A stretch of 63,489 nt of DNA from Limivicinus sp963617275. Its GTDB lineage: Bacteria; Bacillota; Clostridia; Oscillospirales; Oscillospiraceae. The notes under the pieces were generated by a model. It saw only the letters and a list, made by a program, of their open reading frames with translations, did no database searches and was not told where the DNA came from. Each line of letters begins with the position of its first letter. Within the stretch, counting starts at the first letter, position 1. Made by a program: the position numbers and the translations under genes. This document shows positions 15,523 to 24,468 of the stretch, in pieces. The stretch spans positions 1 through 63,489 of the forward strand of contig CAVENX010000014.1 of NCBI GenBank assembly GCA_963617275.1, given 5' to 3'.

Positions 15523-16758
15523 ATGGAAGATAATAATATATTGATGGCGCGCCGGGTTGCCGAGGCGGTTGACCGGGCGGGCGGACGCACATACTATGTC
15601 GGCGGCTTTGTGCGCGACAGGCTGATGGGCGTTGAGTGCAAGGATATTGATATAGAGGTGCACGGCGTTCCCGCGGGGGAGTTGGTCAGACTTCTTGACG
15701 GAATAGGCGAACATACCGAAATGGGGGCAAGCTTCGGAATATACGGGCTTCGTCACTGTGAGCTTGATATTGCAATGCCGAGGAGCGAGCGGGCAACCGG
15801 ACGCGGGCATAAGGATTTTGAGGTTTTTACAGACCCGTTCCTCGGCCCGGAAAAGGCGGCGCGGCGGCGTGATTTTACGATAAACGCCATGATGGAAAAC
15901 GTGCTGACGGGTGAAATAACGGACTTCTTCGGAGGAAAAAATGACCTGAAAAAGAAAATACTGCGTCATGTGGACGATATGAGCTTTGGCGAGGACGCTT
16001 TGAGGGTACTGCGCTGTGCGCAGTTTGCTGCGCGCTTCGGCTTTTCTGTTGATGAAAAGACCGTGGCGCTCTGCCGGAAGATGGAGCTTTCAGAGCTTCC
16101 GAGAGAGCGGATAATGGGAGAGCTTGAAAAGGCGCTTCTCAAGGCGGCGCACCCGTCTGTGTTTTTCCGCGTTCTGGAAGAAATGGGGCAGGTAAACTTC
16201 TGGTTCGGCGGCTATGCGCGGCTGACAGCGGAAGAACGCACCGAGACCGATGCTCTTCTTGATAACGCTGCGCTGCGCAGGGAGCAGGCGAGGAGCCCGC
16301 TTTATTTCATGCTCTCCGCACTGTGCCTGCGTATGCGGGAGGCAAGGGACTTTATAGAAAGGCTGAGCGGCGAAAACGATCTCAGGGAATATGTTGAAAA
16401 TATGTGCGCACTTTGCGGAAGAGCACGGCGGCTAAGCGCTGAGAGGGATTCCGACGAGCAATGGAACTTTCTTTTTGACGCATCTGTCTGCCCAGAGGAT
16501 CTGCTGCTGCTGGCATACTGCGCGGACAACGATGACGCCGGATTTGAAAGAGCTCAGAATCAGCTTGCGGAATTTGAAAGGCTTATGGGAAGACCATACG
16601 TAATGGGCAGAGATCTTATTGAAGCGGGACTGAAACCGGATAAAAACTTTTCCGGATATCTGAAATTTGCCCACGGCCTTCGCCTCAAGGGAACGGAAAA
16701 GAGTGAAGCACTGAAAAAAACGCTTGAATACGCAAAAAATGACAGAAAAAAACCATGA
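15523..16758 (+). CDS. cca: CCA-adding tRNA nucleotidyltransferase
   Basis: A 411-residue class II nucleotidyltransferase. Its head has GGFVRDRLMG and the metal-binding DID (in CKDIDIEV), then the second motif RRRDFTINAM and the RNA-binding GEDALRVLRCAQFAARFGF. It adds or repairs the CCA end of tRNAs. It starts 4 bases after rnz with only a weak ribosome site, suggesting translational coupling. The C-terminal region is longer than in minimal CCA enzymes and has no clear HD motif. Confidence 0.88.
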   Translation: MEDNNILMARRVAEAVDRAGGRTYYVGGFVRDRLMGVECKDIDIEVHGVPAGELVRLLDGIGEHTEMGASFGIYGLRHCELDIAMPRSERATGRGHKDFEVFTDPFLGPEKAARRRDFTINAMMENVLTGEITDFFGGKNDLKKKILRHVDDMSFGEDALRVLRCAQFAARFGFSVDEKTVALCRKMELSELPRERIMGELEKALLKAAHPSVFFRVLEEMGQVNFWFGGYARLTAEERTETDALLDNAALRREQARSPLYFMLSALCLRMREARDFIERLSGENDLREYVENMCALCGRARRLSAERDSDEQWNFLFDASVCPEDLLLLAYCADNDDAGFERAQNQLAEFERLMGRPYVMGRDLIEAGLKPDKNFSGYLKFAHGLRLKGTEKSEALKKTLEYAKNDRKKP

Positions 16759-16784
16759 GATGCAATCACAGTCTCATGGTTTTT
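16749..16784. terminator. Bidirectional terminator between cca and hypB
   Basis: AAAACCATGAGA / TCTCATGGTTTT form a 12-bp stem with an 11-base loop and T runs on both strands; it overlaps the cca stop codon. Confidence 0.85.
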
Positions 16785-16799
16785 GATGTTTATCTATGC

Positions 16800-17468
16800 T
16801 TATTTTATCCAGCAATCGATCTGACCGCGCAGCCAATCCGCCCATTCGCCGATGCCCTCGCCGGTACGTGCAGAGATTGGGATAATTTTGATGTTGGGAT
16901 TGAGGCGGGTGACATACCTTTTGCAGGCCTCAAGGTCAAAATCAAAATACGGCATCACGTCGATCTTGTTTATCAGCAGGCAGTCGCATATTGAGAACAT
17001 AAGCGGATATTTCAAAGGCTTGTCGTCTCCCTCGGGGACGGAAAGAATCATCGCGTTCTTGACAGCGCCGGTATCAAACTCTGCCGGACAGACGAGATTG
17101 CCGACGTTTTCGAGAATCGCAAAGTCCACGTCGCCGGTACCGAGCCCCTCAAGCCCCTGACGCGTCATACCTGCGTCCAGATGGCACATACCGCCGGTGT
17201 GAAGCTGAATGACCTTTGCACCGGTTTTCTCTATCGCCGCCGCATCGACGTCAGAGTCGATATCAGCCTCCATAACGCCTATCTTATACTCATCCTTCAG
17301 CGCCGCGATAGTTGCTTTCAGCGTTGTGGTTTTGCCGGAGCCGGGGGAACTCATGAGATTGAGCAAAAAGGTTTTGTCCTTCTTAAGCTCCTGACGGACT
17401 ATGTCCGCTTCACGGTCGTTGTTTTCAAATACGCTTTTTTTTATTTCAAGTACTCTGAAGCCTTCCAT
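16800..17468 (-). CDS. hypB: Hydrogenase/urease nickel-incorporation GTPase HypB
   Basis: A 222-residue SIMIBI-class GTPase that helps insert nickel into hydrogenases. The P-loop is SSPGSGKTTTL (residues 40-50). EADIDSDVDA follows, then the metal-binding TGGMCHLDAGM with its Cys and His, then ENVGNLVCPAEFD, and NKIDVMPYFDFD as the guanine-binding segment. The His-rich N-terminal metal store of some HypB proteins is absent. No hypA or nickel enzyme gene lies nearby, so it serves a client encoded elsewhere. The hydrogenase in this window is [FeFe] type and would not need nickel. Confidence 0.92.
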   Translation of the reverse strand: MEGFRVLEIKKSVFENNDREADIVRQELKKDKTFLLNLMSSPGSGKTTTLKATIAALKDEYKIGVMEADIDSDVDAAAIEKTGAKVIQLHTGGMCHLDAGMTRQGLEGLGTGDVDFAILENVGNLVCPAEFDTGAVKNAMILSVPEGDDKPLKYPLMFSICDCLLINKIDVMPYFDFDLEACKRYVTRLNPNIKIIPISARTGEGIGEWADWLRGQIDCWIK

Positions 17469-17557
17469 GTACGCACCTCAAAAATAATATTTTGTAAAAG
17501 GTAATATATCACAGCGCCATTGGCTTTGCAATGCTTTTCGGCATGTCCGCACCGCCG

Positions 17558-18685
17558 TCACGGGAGAAGCGTTTCCGCTTTCTCAAGAAAGCTTTCGTCA
17601 AAGTCGGCTTTGTTGAGCATATAATCGCTGTCGGCTTCCGGGAGAGAGACGAGCGCACTTTCAACTATCTCCGCAAGAGCCTCACCGATAGCGTCGGTTC
17701 TGACGGAAGCGCTTTCCGACGCGGGGGCAAGCCGTGCGTCGGATGCCGCCTGTGCGGCGCGGCCGTTTTCAAACAGCCAGGTTATGAATGCTGCCGTATC
17801 GCGTGTACTGCGGCAGCCGCCGTTTGTAACGGCAAGACCGTAGGCTTCTCCCAGCGTGTCGTGGTTGAGGCTTCCCTCCGGCGCGGGGATATCGCGCACG
17901 GAAATGCTGTTTGCGGCTATGGTCTTAAGCATGGCGGAGCAAGTAATGACGCACGGTATCGCTCCGTCCGCAAAATATTCCGCAGCGTCATTGCCGAGAA
18001 ACGCAATACTGCCATCAAACGCGGCTTCCGCAAAGGCGTTGTAGATGGAAAGATACTGCTTGTCGCTGTTTATCATGTCGAAATTACCGCCGAACTCAAC
18101 GCCGAACCTGAGCAGATATATATAAAACTGCTCCGCTGTGCTGCTTACCGAAAAAAACGGTTTTCCGGTAGCGGCGGTGTAATCGGAAGCGGCGGTAAAA
18201 AAAGACTCAAGACTGTCAAATGCCACCTGCTGTGCAAGAGAATTGCTGACGGCCACGACCGGCACGGAGATCCCGAACGGGAAAAAGCTGCTCCCGACCG
18301 AGCCGTTCCGGCTTGTTATACTTTTCGGGTACGCGGGAGACGTAAACGTCTCCTCCGTGCTTATGTCGGTGAGCTTGCTTCTCCGATACAGCGAAAAAGC
18401 ACGAAGATGCGAGCATAGCAGGAGATCCGGCGACCCAGTCTCATAAGCTTCGGCAAGCTCTGCCTCGCTGTCAAAGCGTTTAAGCGCGACCGGGAGAGTT
18501 TCTCTTTTTATATCCGAATTATAGCTTTTGACAAGCGTTTCAAGCTCCTGCGCCAGAGGACTGTCTTTTTCATACCACAGCGTGACAGCGCCGCGGCTGT
18601 TGTCTTCTCTCGTGCCGAACAGGACATATATCCCGCCCGCTATGGCAAGGGCAAGTATCACCGCCAGAACTCTGCGTAATTTCAT
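17558..18685 (-). CDS. Extracellular substrate-binding protein, sugar-ABC type
   Basis: A 375-residue exported protein with an uncleaved-looking N-terminal hydrophobic helix (residues 5-24) and no lipobox Cys. The rest resembles periplasmic/extracellular solute-binding proteins (VTLWYEKDSPLAQELETLVKSYN start, later GEAYGLAVTN and AAFITWLFENG). A good GGAG site precedes the ATG. It follows a three-gene minus-strand run (20052 downwards) but no transporter components accompany it. Ligand unknown. Confidence 0.65.
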   Translation of the reverse strand: MKLRRVLAVILALAIAGGIYVLFGTREDNSRGAVTLWYEKDSPLAQELETLVKSYNSDIKRETLPVALKRFDSEAELAEAYETGSPDLLLCSHLRAFSLYRRSKLTDISTEETFTSPAYPKSITSRNGSVGSSFFPFGISVPVVAVSNSLAQQVAFDSLESFFTAASDYTAATGKPFFSVSSTAEQFYIYLLRFGVEFGGNFDMINSDKQYLSIYNAFAEAAFDGSIAFLGNDAAEYFADGAIPCVITCSAMLKTIAANSISVRDIPAPEGSLNHDTLGEAYGLAVTNGGCRSTRDTAAFITWLFENGRAAQAASDARLAPASESASVRTDAIGEALAEIVESALVSLPEADSDYMLNKADFDESFLEKAETLLP

Positions 18686-18699
18686 CTCTCTCTCCGCTT

Positions 18700-18915
18700 T
18701 TATTGTGCCGTGTCCGTTCTTTCAAACATCACGTTCTTTTCTTTCATTGAAATTTTTCCGACTCTGTACCCGTATTGCAGCAGTTCCTTTTTGAAACCGA
18801 GGAAGGAGTGATCAAGCGGAAGAGCGGCGATTTTTTCGATATCATCATAGCTGAGACTGAGCTTATCCTGCCCGCTGTTTTTAATGTATTCCCAAAGACG
18901 GTCGTATTTACTCAA
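18700..18915 (-). CDS. Small DUF7662-like protein
   Basis: A 71-residue protein beginning SKYDRLWEYIKNSGQ, with a middle SLSYDDIEKIAALPLDHSF. This resembles the pattern of DUF7662 proteins (SKYDxLxxYL, then LSFxEIExIIGxxLP), sometimes linked to nucleic-acid binding; the match is from memory and only partial. The start is TTG, with GAGG 7 bases before it, 9 bases after the stop of the zinc-ribbon gene, so the two are co-transcribed. The ATG of the next gene down (17558-18685) is 15 bases away. Confidence 0.55.
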   Translation of the reverse strand: MSKYDRLWEYIKNSGQDKLSLSYDDIEKIAALPLDHSFLGFKKELLQYGYRVGKISMKEKNVMFERTDTAQ

Positions 18916-18924
18916 TCCTATACC

Positions 18925-20052
18925 TCACCAATCCGAATCAAAATCTGTGCTGCTGCTGTCCCACGAGTCGGAAGAGCCCCAATCGTAATCGGAATCGTCG
19001 GAGTTGCTCCATTTTGAATCGCTTTCGTTGGAATTGTTATAGTCTATATACGCCTGTGAATCGTAGAAATTTGTGGCTGTGACGCTGCTGTCCCATGTGG
19101 GGGAGTAGTAAAAATCCTGTGCAAGCGAGCTGTGGCGCATATCGTCGGGCATAGACTCGCTCTCTATGTACTCCCAATCGTCGAGTACGCTGTCGAACAG
19201 GAACCAGCCATCATACGGGTCGATGCCCTCGTGATAGTATGTCCTGCCGCCGTATTTGTAATAGCCGCCGCGTGCTTCTGTAAGACTGTCCAGATATGTG
19301 CGCGACTGCTTGAAATCAGGCGCGCCGATGGAAGCGTCCCATGCATCGCCGAGATAATATTCCTGTGCCGTGCTGTTTCTCTCAAGTGCTTCGGGAACGG
19401 ATGAAAGCCCATACGACCAGTCACCGTCAAAATCAAGGTACTTTGACCAGGACACGGGGTAGTCTTTGCCGTAGCAGTAATATATGTCGCTGTCGTACCC
19501 GTAATAGCCGTGCTTTACTTCGAGATCGGAATCTCCGAAGATGATGTACGCGAATATCAGGATCGCCGCCGCGATCCCCGCTGTTTTGACGGCCTTGAAG
19601 ACCTTACCGGCACCCTTTTGAGGCCGTCCGGACGTGCCGCTGCCGTTTTGACCTGCGCCCGTTCCGCCTTTTTTCACCTGGTTATTTTTCTGATTTATTA
19701 TCTCCTCTTTGAGCTTTTGCAGTATCTCGTTCACGGCGTATGCCTCGTCGGTCCCGGAATAGCGGATCGCACGCGTACCGTCGTTCTTGTTTTTATAAAC
19801 TATAAAGTTTCCGCTTTTTTTGTCCTTATATATACCGAAGGCTCGCGGCTGCGTGCAGTTTTCGCCGATGAAAAAGCGTGTTACCTCAAATGGCGGGAGC
19901 TTTCTGTCGCTGTACCATTTGAGAAGACCCTCGATAGTGACAGGCTGCTCTCTGTTCGTCCTGACGATACCGTCGTTGGGCGCGCCGCAGTTGGGGCATA
20001 CGGCATTTGTGTCGTCAAAATAATTATCACAGTAATTGCACTTTATTTTCAT
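18925..20052 (-). CDS. Zinc-ribbon membrane protein with duplicated extracellular domain
   Basis: A 375-residue protein of unknown function. A cytoplasmic zinc ribbon (CNYCDNYFDD, CPNCGAPN) is followed by a ~90-residue domain containing FFIGENCTQPRAFGIYKD, then a Lys/Gly-rich linker and one membrane helix (about residues 155-172). Outside the cell there are two ~75-residue repeats, each with a D-W pair, Ser-x-Ala-Gln and WD-S-(I/V) elements (STAQEYYLGDAWDASI against SSLAQDFYYSPTWDSSV). The tail is low-complexity Ser/Asp/Trp. GGAGG lies 5 bases before the ATG. Confidence 0.65.
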   Translation of the reverse strand: MKIKCNYCDNYFDDTNAVCPNCGAPNDGIVRTNREQPVTIEGLLKWYSDRKLPPFEVTRFFIGENCTQPRAFGIYKDKKSGNFIVYKNKNDGTRAIRYSGTDEAYAVNEILQKLKEEIINQKNNQVKKGGTGAGQNGSGTSGRPQKGAGKVFKAVKTAGIAAAILIFAYIIFGDSDLEVKHGYYGYDSDIYYCYGKDYPVSWSKYLDFDGDWSYGLSSVPEALERNSTAQEYYLGDAWDASIGAPDFKQSRTYLDSLTEARGGYYKYGGRTYYHEGIDPYDGWFLFDSVLDDWEYIESESMPDDMRHSSLAQDFYYSPTWDSSVTATNFYDSQAYIDYNNSNESDSKWSNSDDSDYDWGSSDSWDSSSTDFDSDW

Positions 20053-20101
20053 TCAGGCCTCCGTGTGTTGAAGATGACTGTTATGAAAGCGGGATATGCG
20101 C

Positions 20102-21535
20102 TTATTCTATGTGATCGGATATCCACTTTTCGTAGTTTTCTTTGCTGTCCGCGCCGGTTTTTGCGGGGGCGATGATATTCCCGCTGCTGTCAACGAGAAA
20201 ACTCGTCGGCATGCCGACTATATCCTTGGAAAGAAGGGAGTCAAGCACGTCGTTATGGAGAAGGCACATAAGCTCTGTTCCGCTGCCCTCAAGCACGTCG
20301 AATGCGATCTCAGCCTCATCGGTATCCGGCGTGTCTGAATCCCAGAGGATAGTGATGATCTGCACACCATTGCCGGCAAGCTCCTTGTTAAGGTCGGAAA
20401 GCTCAGGCAGCTCTCTGGCGCATGGGGCGCAGTAGCTTGCCCAGACATTTATCATTGTGACATCTGCTCTTGAAAAAAGCTCCTCCGAGCTGACCTCGCC
20501 GCCGTACAGCTCCTGCGCGGTAAAAGCCAGCGAGCCGAAGGTTTCGGCGGGGACGGCAGTGTCGGCGGTGTTGACTCTGAAGATGAACACGCCTGCGGCG
20601 ATGAGCGCAGCGGCCATGATAACGGCATATCTCTTTCTGTCCGAAACCTCGAGAGACCGCTCGTCCCGCTCAGCTCTCCTGTTGAGCATGGTAAACGACA
20701 ACGCGCCCTTGGGGCAGCATTTCGTACATTCGCCGCAGCGTATGCACTCTGCGCTGTTGGGATTATGTACAACATCAACATTCATCCTGCACTGTCTTGA
20801 ACAGGCATTGCAGCCGACGCATCTATCATTATCAACTGTAAGCCGCAGAAAACTGAACTTCTGGAAAATGCCGTAGAACGCGCCGAGCGGGCAGACATAC
20901 TTACAGAACGGGCGATAGATAAAAACCGAAGCCAGAACGGTGACGGCAAGAAGGATACCTTTCCATGCGTACCGCCAGCCGACTGAGCTTTGCAGACCGG
21001 GGTTCTTTGAAACAAGCGGAAGACCGCCCTCAAGCATACCTACCGGGCAGACGTACTTGCAAAAATACGGGACGGAAACAAGCCCGTTTTCCGCTTTCAG
21101 AAACACGGTAAGCAGAAAGACAAATACAATAAGGAAAAAGTATTTCAGATACCGCAGTTTTCTGTCGAGCCTTTCCGGAATCTTCAGCTTCGGCGTGGGG
21201 ATTTTATAGAGCAGCTCCTGTATAAGCCCGAAAAGGCAGAGCCAGCCGCACACGAACCTTCCTACAAGTACGCCGATGAGGGCAAGATAGCCCAAAACAT
21301 AAAAAGAAAACTTCTTTTTCCCGCCGACGACTGCCTGCAAAGAGCCTATCGGACAAGCGCCGACAGCGCCGGGACAGGAATAGCAGTTCATTCCGGGAAC
21401 GCAGAAATTTTTGAGCGCACCCTTATATATTTTACCGGTAAAAAAATTGCCGAATTTTGAATTTTGCGCAATGCCCACGACGGCTTGTATCCCGTGACGG
21501 AATATTCTGTGCGTTTTCAGATTTTTATCAGCCAA
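20102..21535 (-). CDS. NapH-like ferredoxin membrane protein fused to TlpA thioredoxin
   Basis: A 477-residue fusion. The N-terminal ~250 residues are a NapH/CcoG-like polytopic domain with Cys clusters in membrane loops (CPIGSLQ, CPVGM, CPLGAFYG). Two cytoplasmic [4Fe-4S] motifs follow (CVGCNACSRQC and CIRCGECTKCCPKGA). After another helix (about residues 290-310) comes a TlpA-type thioredoxin domain with WASYCAPC (Cys 369 and 372) and the cis-Pro loop GMPTSF. This suggests electrons are passed across the membrane to an extracytoplasmic dithiol. The start is TTG, overlapping the end of the CXXC miniprotein gene. Confidence 0.8.
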   Translation of the reverse strand: MADKNLKTHRIFRHGIQAVVGIAQNSKFGNFFTGKIYKGALKNFCVPGMNCYSCPGAVGACPIGSLQAVVGGKKKFSFYVLGYLALIGVLVGRFVCGWLCLFGLIQELLYKIPTPKLKIPERLDRKLRYLKYFFLIVFVFLLTVFLKAENGLVSVPYFCKYVCPVGMLEGGLPLVSKNPGLQSSVGWRYAWKGILLAVTVLASVFIYRPFCKYVCPLGAFYGIFQKFSFLRLTVDNDRCVGCNACSRQCRMNVDVVHNPNSAECIRCGECTKCCPKGALSFTMLNRRAERDERSLEVSDRKRYAVIMAAALIAAGVFIFRVNTADTAVPAETFGSLAFTAQELYGGEVSSEELFSRADVTMINVWASYCAPCARELPELSDLNKELAGNGVQIITILWDSDTPDTDEAEIAFDVLEGSGTELMCLLHNDVLDSLLSKDIVGMPTSFLVDSSGNIIAPAKTGADSKENYEKWISDHIE

Positions 21536-21674
21536 TTCCTATACACTCCAGACATACGTTAGTCGCTTTTTTGAGTACAACGGCACATTCGCCGCCGCAT
21601 ACCCCACAGACGATAAAGACAAGCGCAAGCACAAGAACACACCACCGCAGTATATTCTGCATTTTCCTGCTCAT
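21528..21674 (-). CDS. CD1871A-family CXXC miniprotein
   Basis: A 48-residue protein with a hydrophobic helix (residues 9-27), a Gly-Cys-rich middle and the C-terminal motif KKATNVCLECIGIG. That CLECIGIG ending is the signature of the CD1871A family of CXXC miniproteins in Clostridia, usually beside a 4Fe-4S membrane protein, as here. Its stop overlaps the TTG start of the NapH-TlpA gene, so translation is coupled. AGGAAGG precedes the ATG and a good promoter lies upstream. Function is unknown; a redox partner of the fusion is plausible. Confidence 0.8.
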   Translation of the reverse strand: MSRKMQNILRWCVLVLALVFIVCGVCGGECAVVLKKATNVCLECIGIG

Positions 21675-21709
21675 ACAAATTAACCTTCCTGAACGTTCAG
21701 ATATATGCT

Positions 21710-21738
21710 ATTATATATCTCAGGCGAAAATTAAGCAA
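21710..21738 (-). promoter_or_regulatory. Promoter of the CXXC miniprotein/NapH-TlpA operon
   Basis: On the minus strand TTGCTT, 17 bases, TATAAT, ending 36 bases before the start of the 48-residue gene. The palindrome CTGAACGTTCAG lies in the leader. Confidence 0.7.
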
Positions 21739-21755
21739 TACGCCATTTGTCCTAT

Positions 21756-21784
21756 TTGACATTTTAAATTTTCTTATATATCAT
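21756..21784 (+). promoter_or_regulatory. Promoter of the MBL-fold hydrolase
   Basis: TTGACA, 17 bases, TATCAT, 36 bases before the start codon at 21820. Confidence 0.65.
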
Positions 21785-21819
21785 ATAACGAACGGACAGG
21801 AGCGTGGAGGGGGACATCT

Positions 21820-22659
21820 ATGCCTGGAGAAATCAAAATAACCGTTCTGCGGTGCGGAACTATGAGCGTCCTTCCGTATCAGGCGGACATACGACGGAAG
21901 AATCCCTTTGCGCGGCGTGTGGAGCTTCCGGTAAATGTTTTCCTGATCCGGCACCCCACGCACGGGAATATTCTTATAGATACCGGCTGGTCTGCCGATG
22001 TGTGCGAGATACTTCCTGCATATCTGAAAGACTTTTACCGTCCGAAGATAGGCGCGGGGGAGACTGCAAGGGAACAGCTTGAAAAAATGGGACTTTTGCC
22101 GGAGGATATTGACCTTGTGCTGCTTTCGCATCTTGATGTTGACCATACCTGTGCCCTTCGGGAGTTTGCAGGCAGGGCGAAAAGAACTGTCTGTTCGGAA
22201 CTTGAGTATTTTTACTCCTGCCGATATGTCTACAAGGTCCGGCAGGTCTGGGATACATGGATGCCGTATATAAGAAATGAAAAAGACAGGCTTTGCTATC
22301 GCGCAAGCGTTCTCGGCCCGGTCGGCAGAGGCTTTGATATCTTCGGGGACGACAGCGTGATATGCATTTATACGCCCGGACACACCGACGGAAATTTCAC
22401 AACGCTCGTCAATCAAAGTCCGTCGGACAGATTCAAGGAACACGGAGACGGAAGATACGGCAGGGAATTTGCGGTGATCGCCGGAGATACGGCGTTTTCA
22501 CGGCGGAATCTCGATGAAATGTCCGTCCCTGGCTATGGCTTTGACAGGCGGATGCAGATGAGATCAATAGAGTTTCTGAAAAAACTTGAAGCCGACAAGA
22601 ATTGCCGCGCCATGCTCTTTTCGCACAGCACCCCCGACAATTCTGAGATCATATTTTAA
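21820..22659 (+). CDS. MBL-fold metallo-hydrolase, lactonase-like
   Basis: A 279-residue metallo-beta-lactamase-fold enzyme. The metal motif is SHLDVDHTCALREF, with further ligands in YTPGHTDGN and AGDTAF. The arrangement, with HLDVDH rather than HxHxDH, resembles the N-acyl-homoserine-lactonase-like branch; many relatives hydrolyse other esters or thioesters, so the substrate is open. It is divergent from the redox operon and monocistronic. Confidence 0.8.
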   Translation: MPGEIKITVLRCGTMSVLPYQADIRRKNPFARRVELPVNVFLIRHPTHGNILIDTGWSADVCEILPAYLKDFYRPKIGAGETAREQLEKMGLLPEDIDLVLLSHLDVDHTCALREFAGRAKRTVCSELEYFYSCRYVYKVRQVWDTWMPYIRNEKDRLCYRASVLGPVGRGFDIFGDDSVICIYTPGHTDGNFTTLVNQSPSDRFKEHGDGRYGREFAVIAGDTAFSRRNLDEMSVPGYGFDRRMQMRSIEFLKKLEADKNCRAMLFSHSTPDNSEIIF

Positions 22660-22672
22660 AATAAATGCTGCA

Positions 22673-22725
22673 ATAAAAAAGCAGGCTGAACCTCCGCCGC
22701 CTACGATGAGAGGTAATGCCTGCTT
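22673..22725 (-). terminator. Terminator of the GT39-type gene
   Basis: AAGCAGGC / GCCTGCTT enclose a loop with an inner CCTC/GAGG pairing; on the minus strand the stem is followed by TTTTTT. It may also serve the convergent MBL gene. Confidence 0.6.
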
Positions 22726-22734
22726 GCTTGATAA

Positions 22735-24291
22735 TTAGTTTTCTTTGGTGAATACCCAATATCTGCCGAACTGGTTTTTGCTGAACCCGCTCTGCTCAAG
22801 TATACCGGCGTCGCTCCCGACACTGAGCACATAGGCGGCGTTGTCCTCCGGGTGATACGGGTCGGCCCACATACTGTACTTATCAAAGCCGTATGCCGTA
22901 AGGTATGCAGCGGGATAGTATTCGTATACGACGGTTTCCCTGAACTTCTCCACGGGGGTTTTTGCGTAGAAAAGTATTTTTGGGTAAAATGTCCCTTCCT
23001 CAAAATAGACATGCTCGCCGCGGCTGTCGGCATAATCAAATGCCTGCTCGAGACCTCGTGAAAAGTGCGCGTCGCTCTCTCTGACGTAATCGGTAAAATA
23101 GTACCGCTCAAAGCCGATGAACAGAACGCAGTAGATCGCGGCAATGGCGGCTGCAAATCTCCTGAAAGTTATCTTTTCAAGCGCGTAAATGCCGAGAGCC
23201 GTCAGAATGACGATCGGGATAAAGAAGATATTTACCTTAGTCGCGTTTGCCTTGATAAGAAGACACTGCGGCAGACTTACAACAAGCTGGACGAGAAGCA
23301 GCAGCTCCGGACAGAAAGCCTTTGCGCGCACCGCACTGATTATTCTTGAAACGCAGTACCCAAATCCAACGAGAGCCAAGGGCATTGAAATGTAATAGAA
23401 AAGGCCGTATTTTGTCGGGCTGTTCCATATCGTCCTGTCGGTCTGGTATACGAAAATGTATTTAAGCAGCTCAAGTTTCTTTGCTTTCTCGTCAAGCGAA
23501 AGCTCCCCGCTGCGCATATAAAGCATTTTGGGTATGGAGAAAAACGGCGTACGTATCTCGTCCATCCAGCCGAAATTGATCGCAAGGAAAAGCATGAGCG
23601 GGGCGGCCATGACCGCAAGCGCAACTGCCGAGATAACAGTGTACCTGTTGAATTTCAGCTTTTTCTTCGCAAAGCAGTAGATGTATTGGAGCAGGATTAT
23701 AAAAGGTGTGTATATCCAATATGTTGCGTAGCAGTAGAGAGAAAGGCCGTACATAAAAGCAGAGAGAACAAGGTATCCCGGCTTTTTAAGACCTTTTACG
23801 AAAAACAGAAGCCCGAAAAGAAGAAATGCCGGCGTAAGGTTCGATTCCAGCCCCCAGCGGGAGAGAATAATGTGCCACGGGCATATTGCCAGCATGAGCA
23901 TGGAAAGCAGAGCCGCTTTTCCGTCAACAAGTCTTCTGACAAGAGAATATACCGCAGGCAGGCTCAGTATCGCGGCAATGACCTGCGGCAGACGGATGAC
24001 CCACACTTTAAGCCCGAAAAGCGCGATAAACGGTATCATAAGGTAGCTTTCAAGCGCGTTCATGCCGCTGCCCCACGCGGTGAGATATACGGGATAGTTA
24101 TAGCCTGCGGTGTCCATGCCGTATTTAAGGATAGAATACGCTTCATATCCGGCAAAGGCTTCGTCCTGGTTGATATCTCCCGGTATAATGCCGAACTGAT
24201 ATACTCTTGCAAAGATGCCCGCAAGCAGGATAAGCACAAAAAATATTCTGTTTTTTTTCTCATCGCTGAGAGTGTTCAACGGTCTGTTCAT
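22735..24291 (-). CDS. GT39/ArnT-like membrane glycosyltransferase
   Basis: A 518-residue polytopic protein with roughly ten helices. The first extracytoplasmic loop carries the acidic pair of the GT-C fold (PGDINQDEAFAGYEAYSIL), and the next loop has YPVYLTAWGSGMNALESYL, as in lipid-linked-sugar transferases of the GT39/ArnT group. These move sugars from polyprenyl-phosphate donors to surface acceptors. GGAG lies 7 bases before the ATG. The acceptor is unknown; nearby DUF2142 and CapA genes also concern the cell surface. Confidence 0.8.
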   Translation of the reverse strand: MNRPLNTLSDEKKNRIFFVLILLAGIFARVYQFGIIPGDINQDEAFAGYEAYSILKYGMDTAGYNYPVYLTAWGSGMNALESYLMIPFIALFGLKVWVIRLPQVIAAILSLPAVYSLVRRLVDGKAALLSMLMLAICPWHIILSRWGLESNLTPAFLLFGLLFFVKGLKKPGYLVLSAFMYGLSLYCYATYWIYTPFIILLQYIYCFAKKKLKFNRYTVISAVALAVMAAPLMLFLAINFGWMDEIRTPFFSIPKMLYMRSGELSLDEKAKKLELLKYIFVYQTDRTIWNSPTKYGLFYYISMPLALVGFGYCVSRIISAVRAKAFCPELLLLVQLVVSLPQCLLIKANATKVNIFFIPIVILTALGIYALEKITFRRFAAAIAAIYCVLFIGFERYYFTDYVRESDAHFSRGLEQAFDYADSRGEHVYFEEGTFYPKILFYAKTPVEKFRETVVYEYYPAAYLTAYGFDKYSMWADPYHPEDNAAYVLSVGSDAGILEQSGFSKNQFGRYWVFTKEN

Positions 24292-24468
24292 ATTGGCGCT
24301 CCGCGTAAATGCAAAATCTTTCCGGTATTATACTGCATTTTGCCATTTATTGCAACGAATAAGTACGAGATGAACAGCCTGTCAAAAAACTATGTTTTAA
24401 AGTCAGATAACAGAGCAGCGGGGGAGCTTGAGGGGGCAAGGCCCGCCTCAAATCGGATAAACCGCCGT

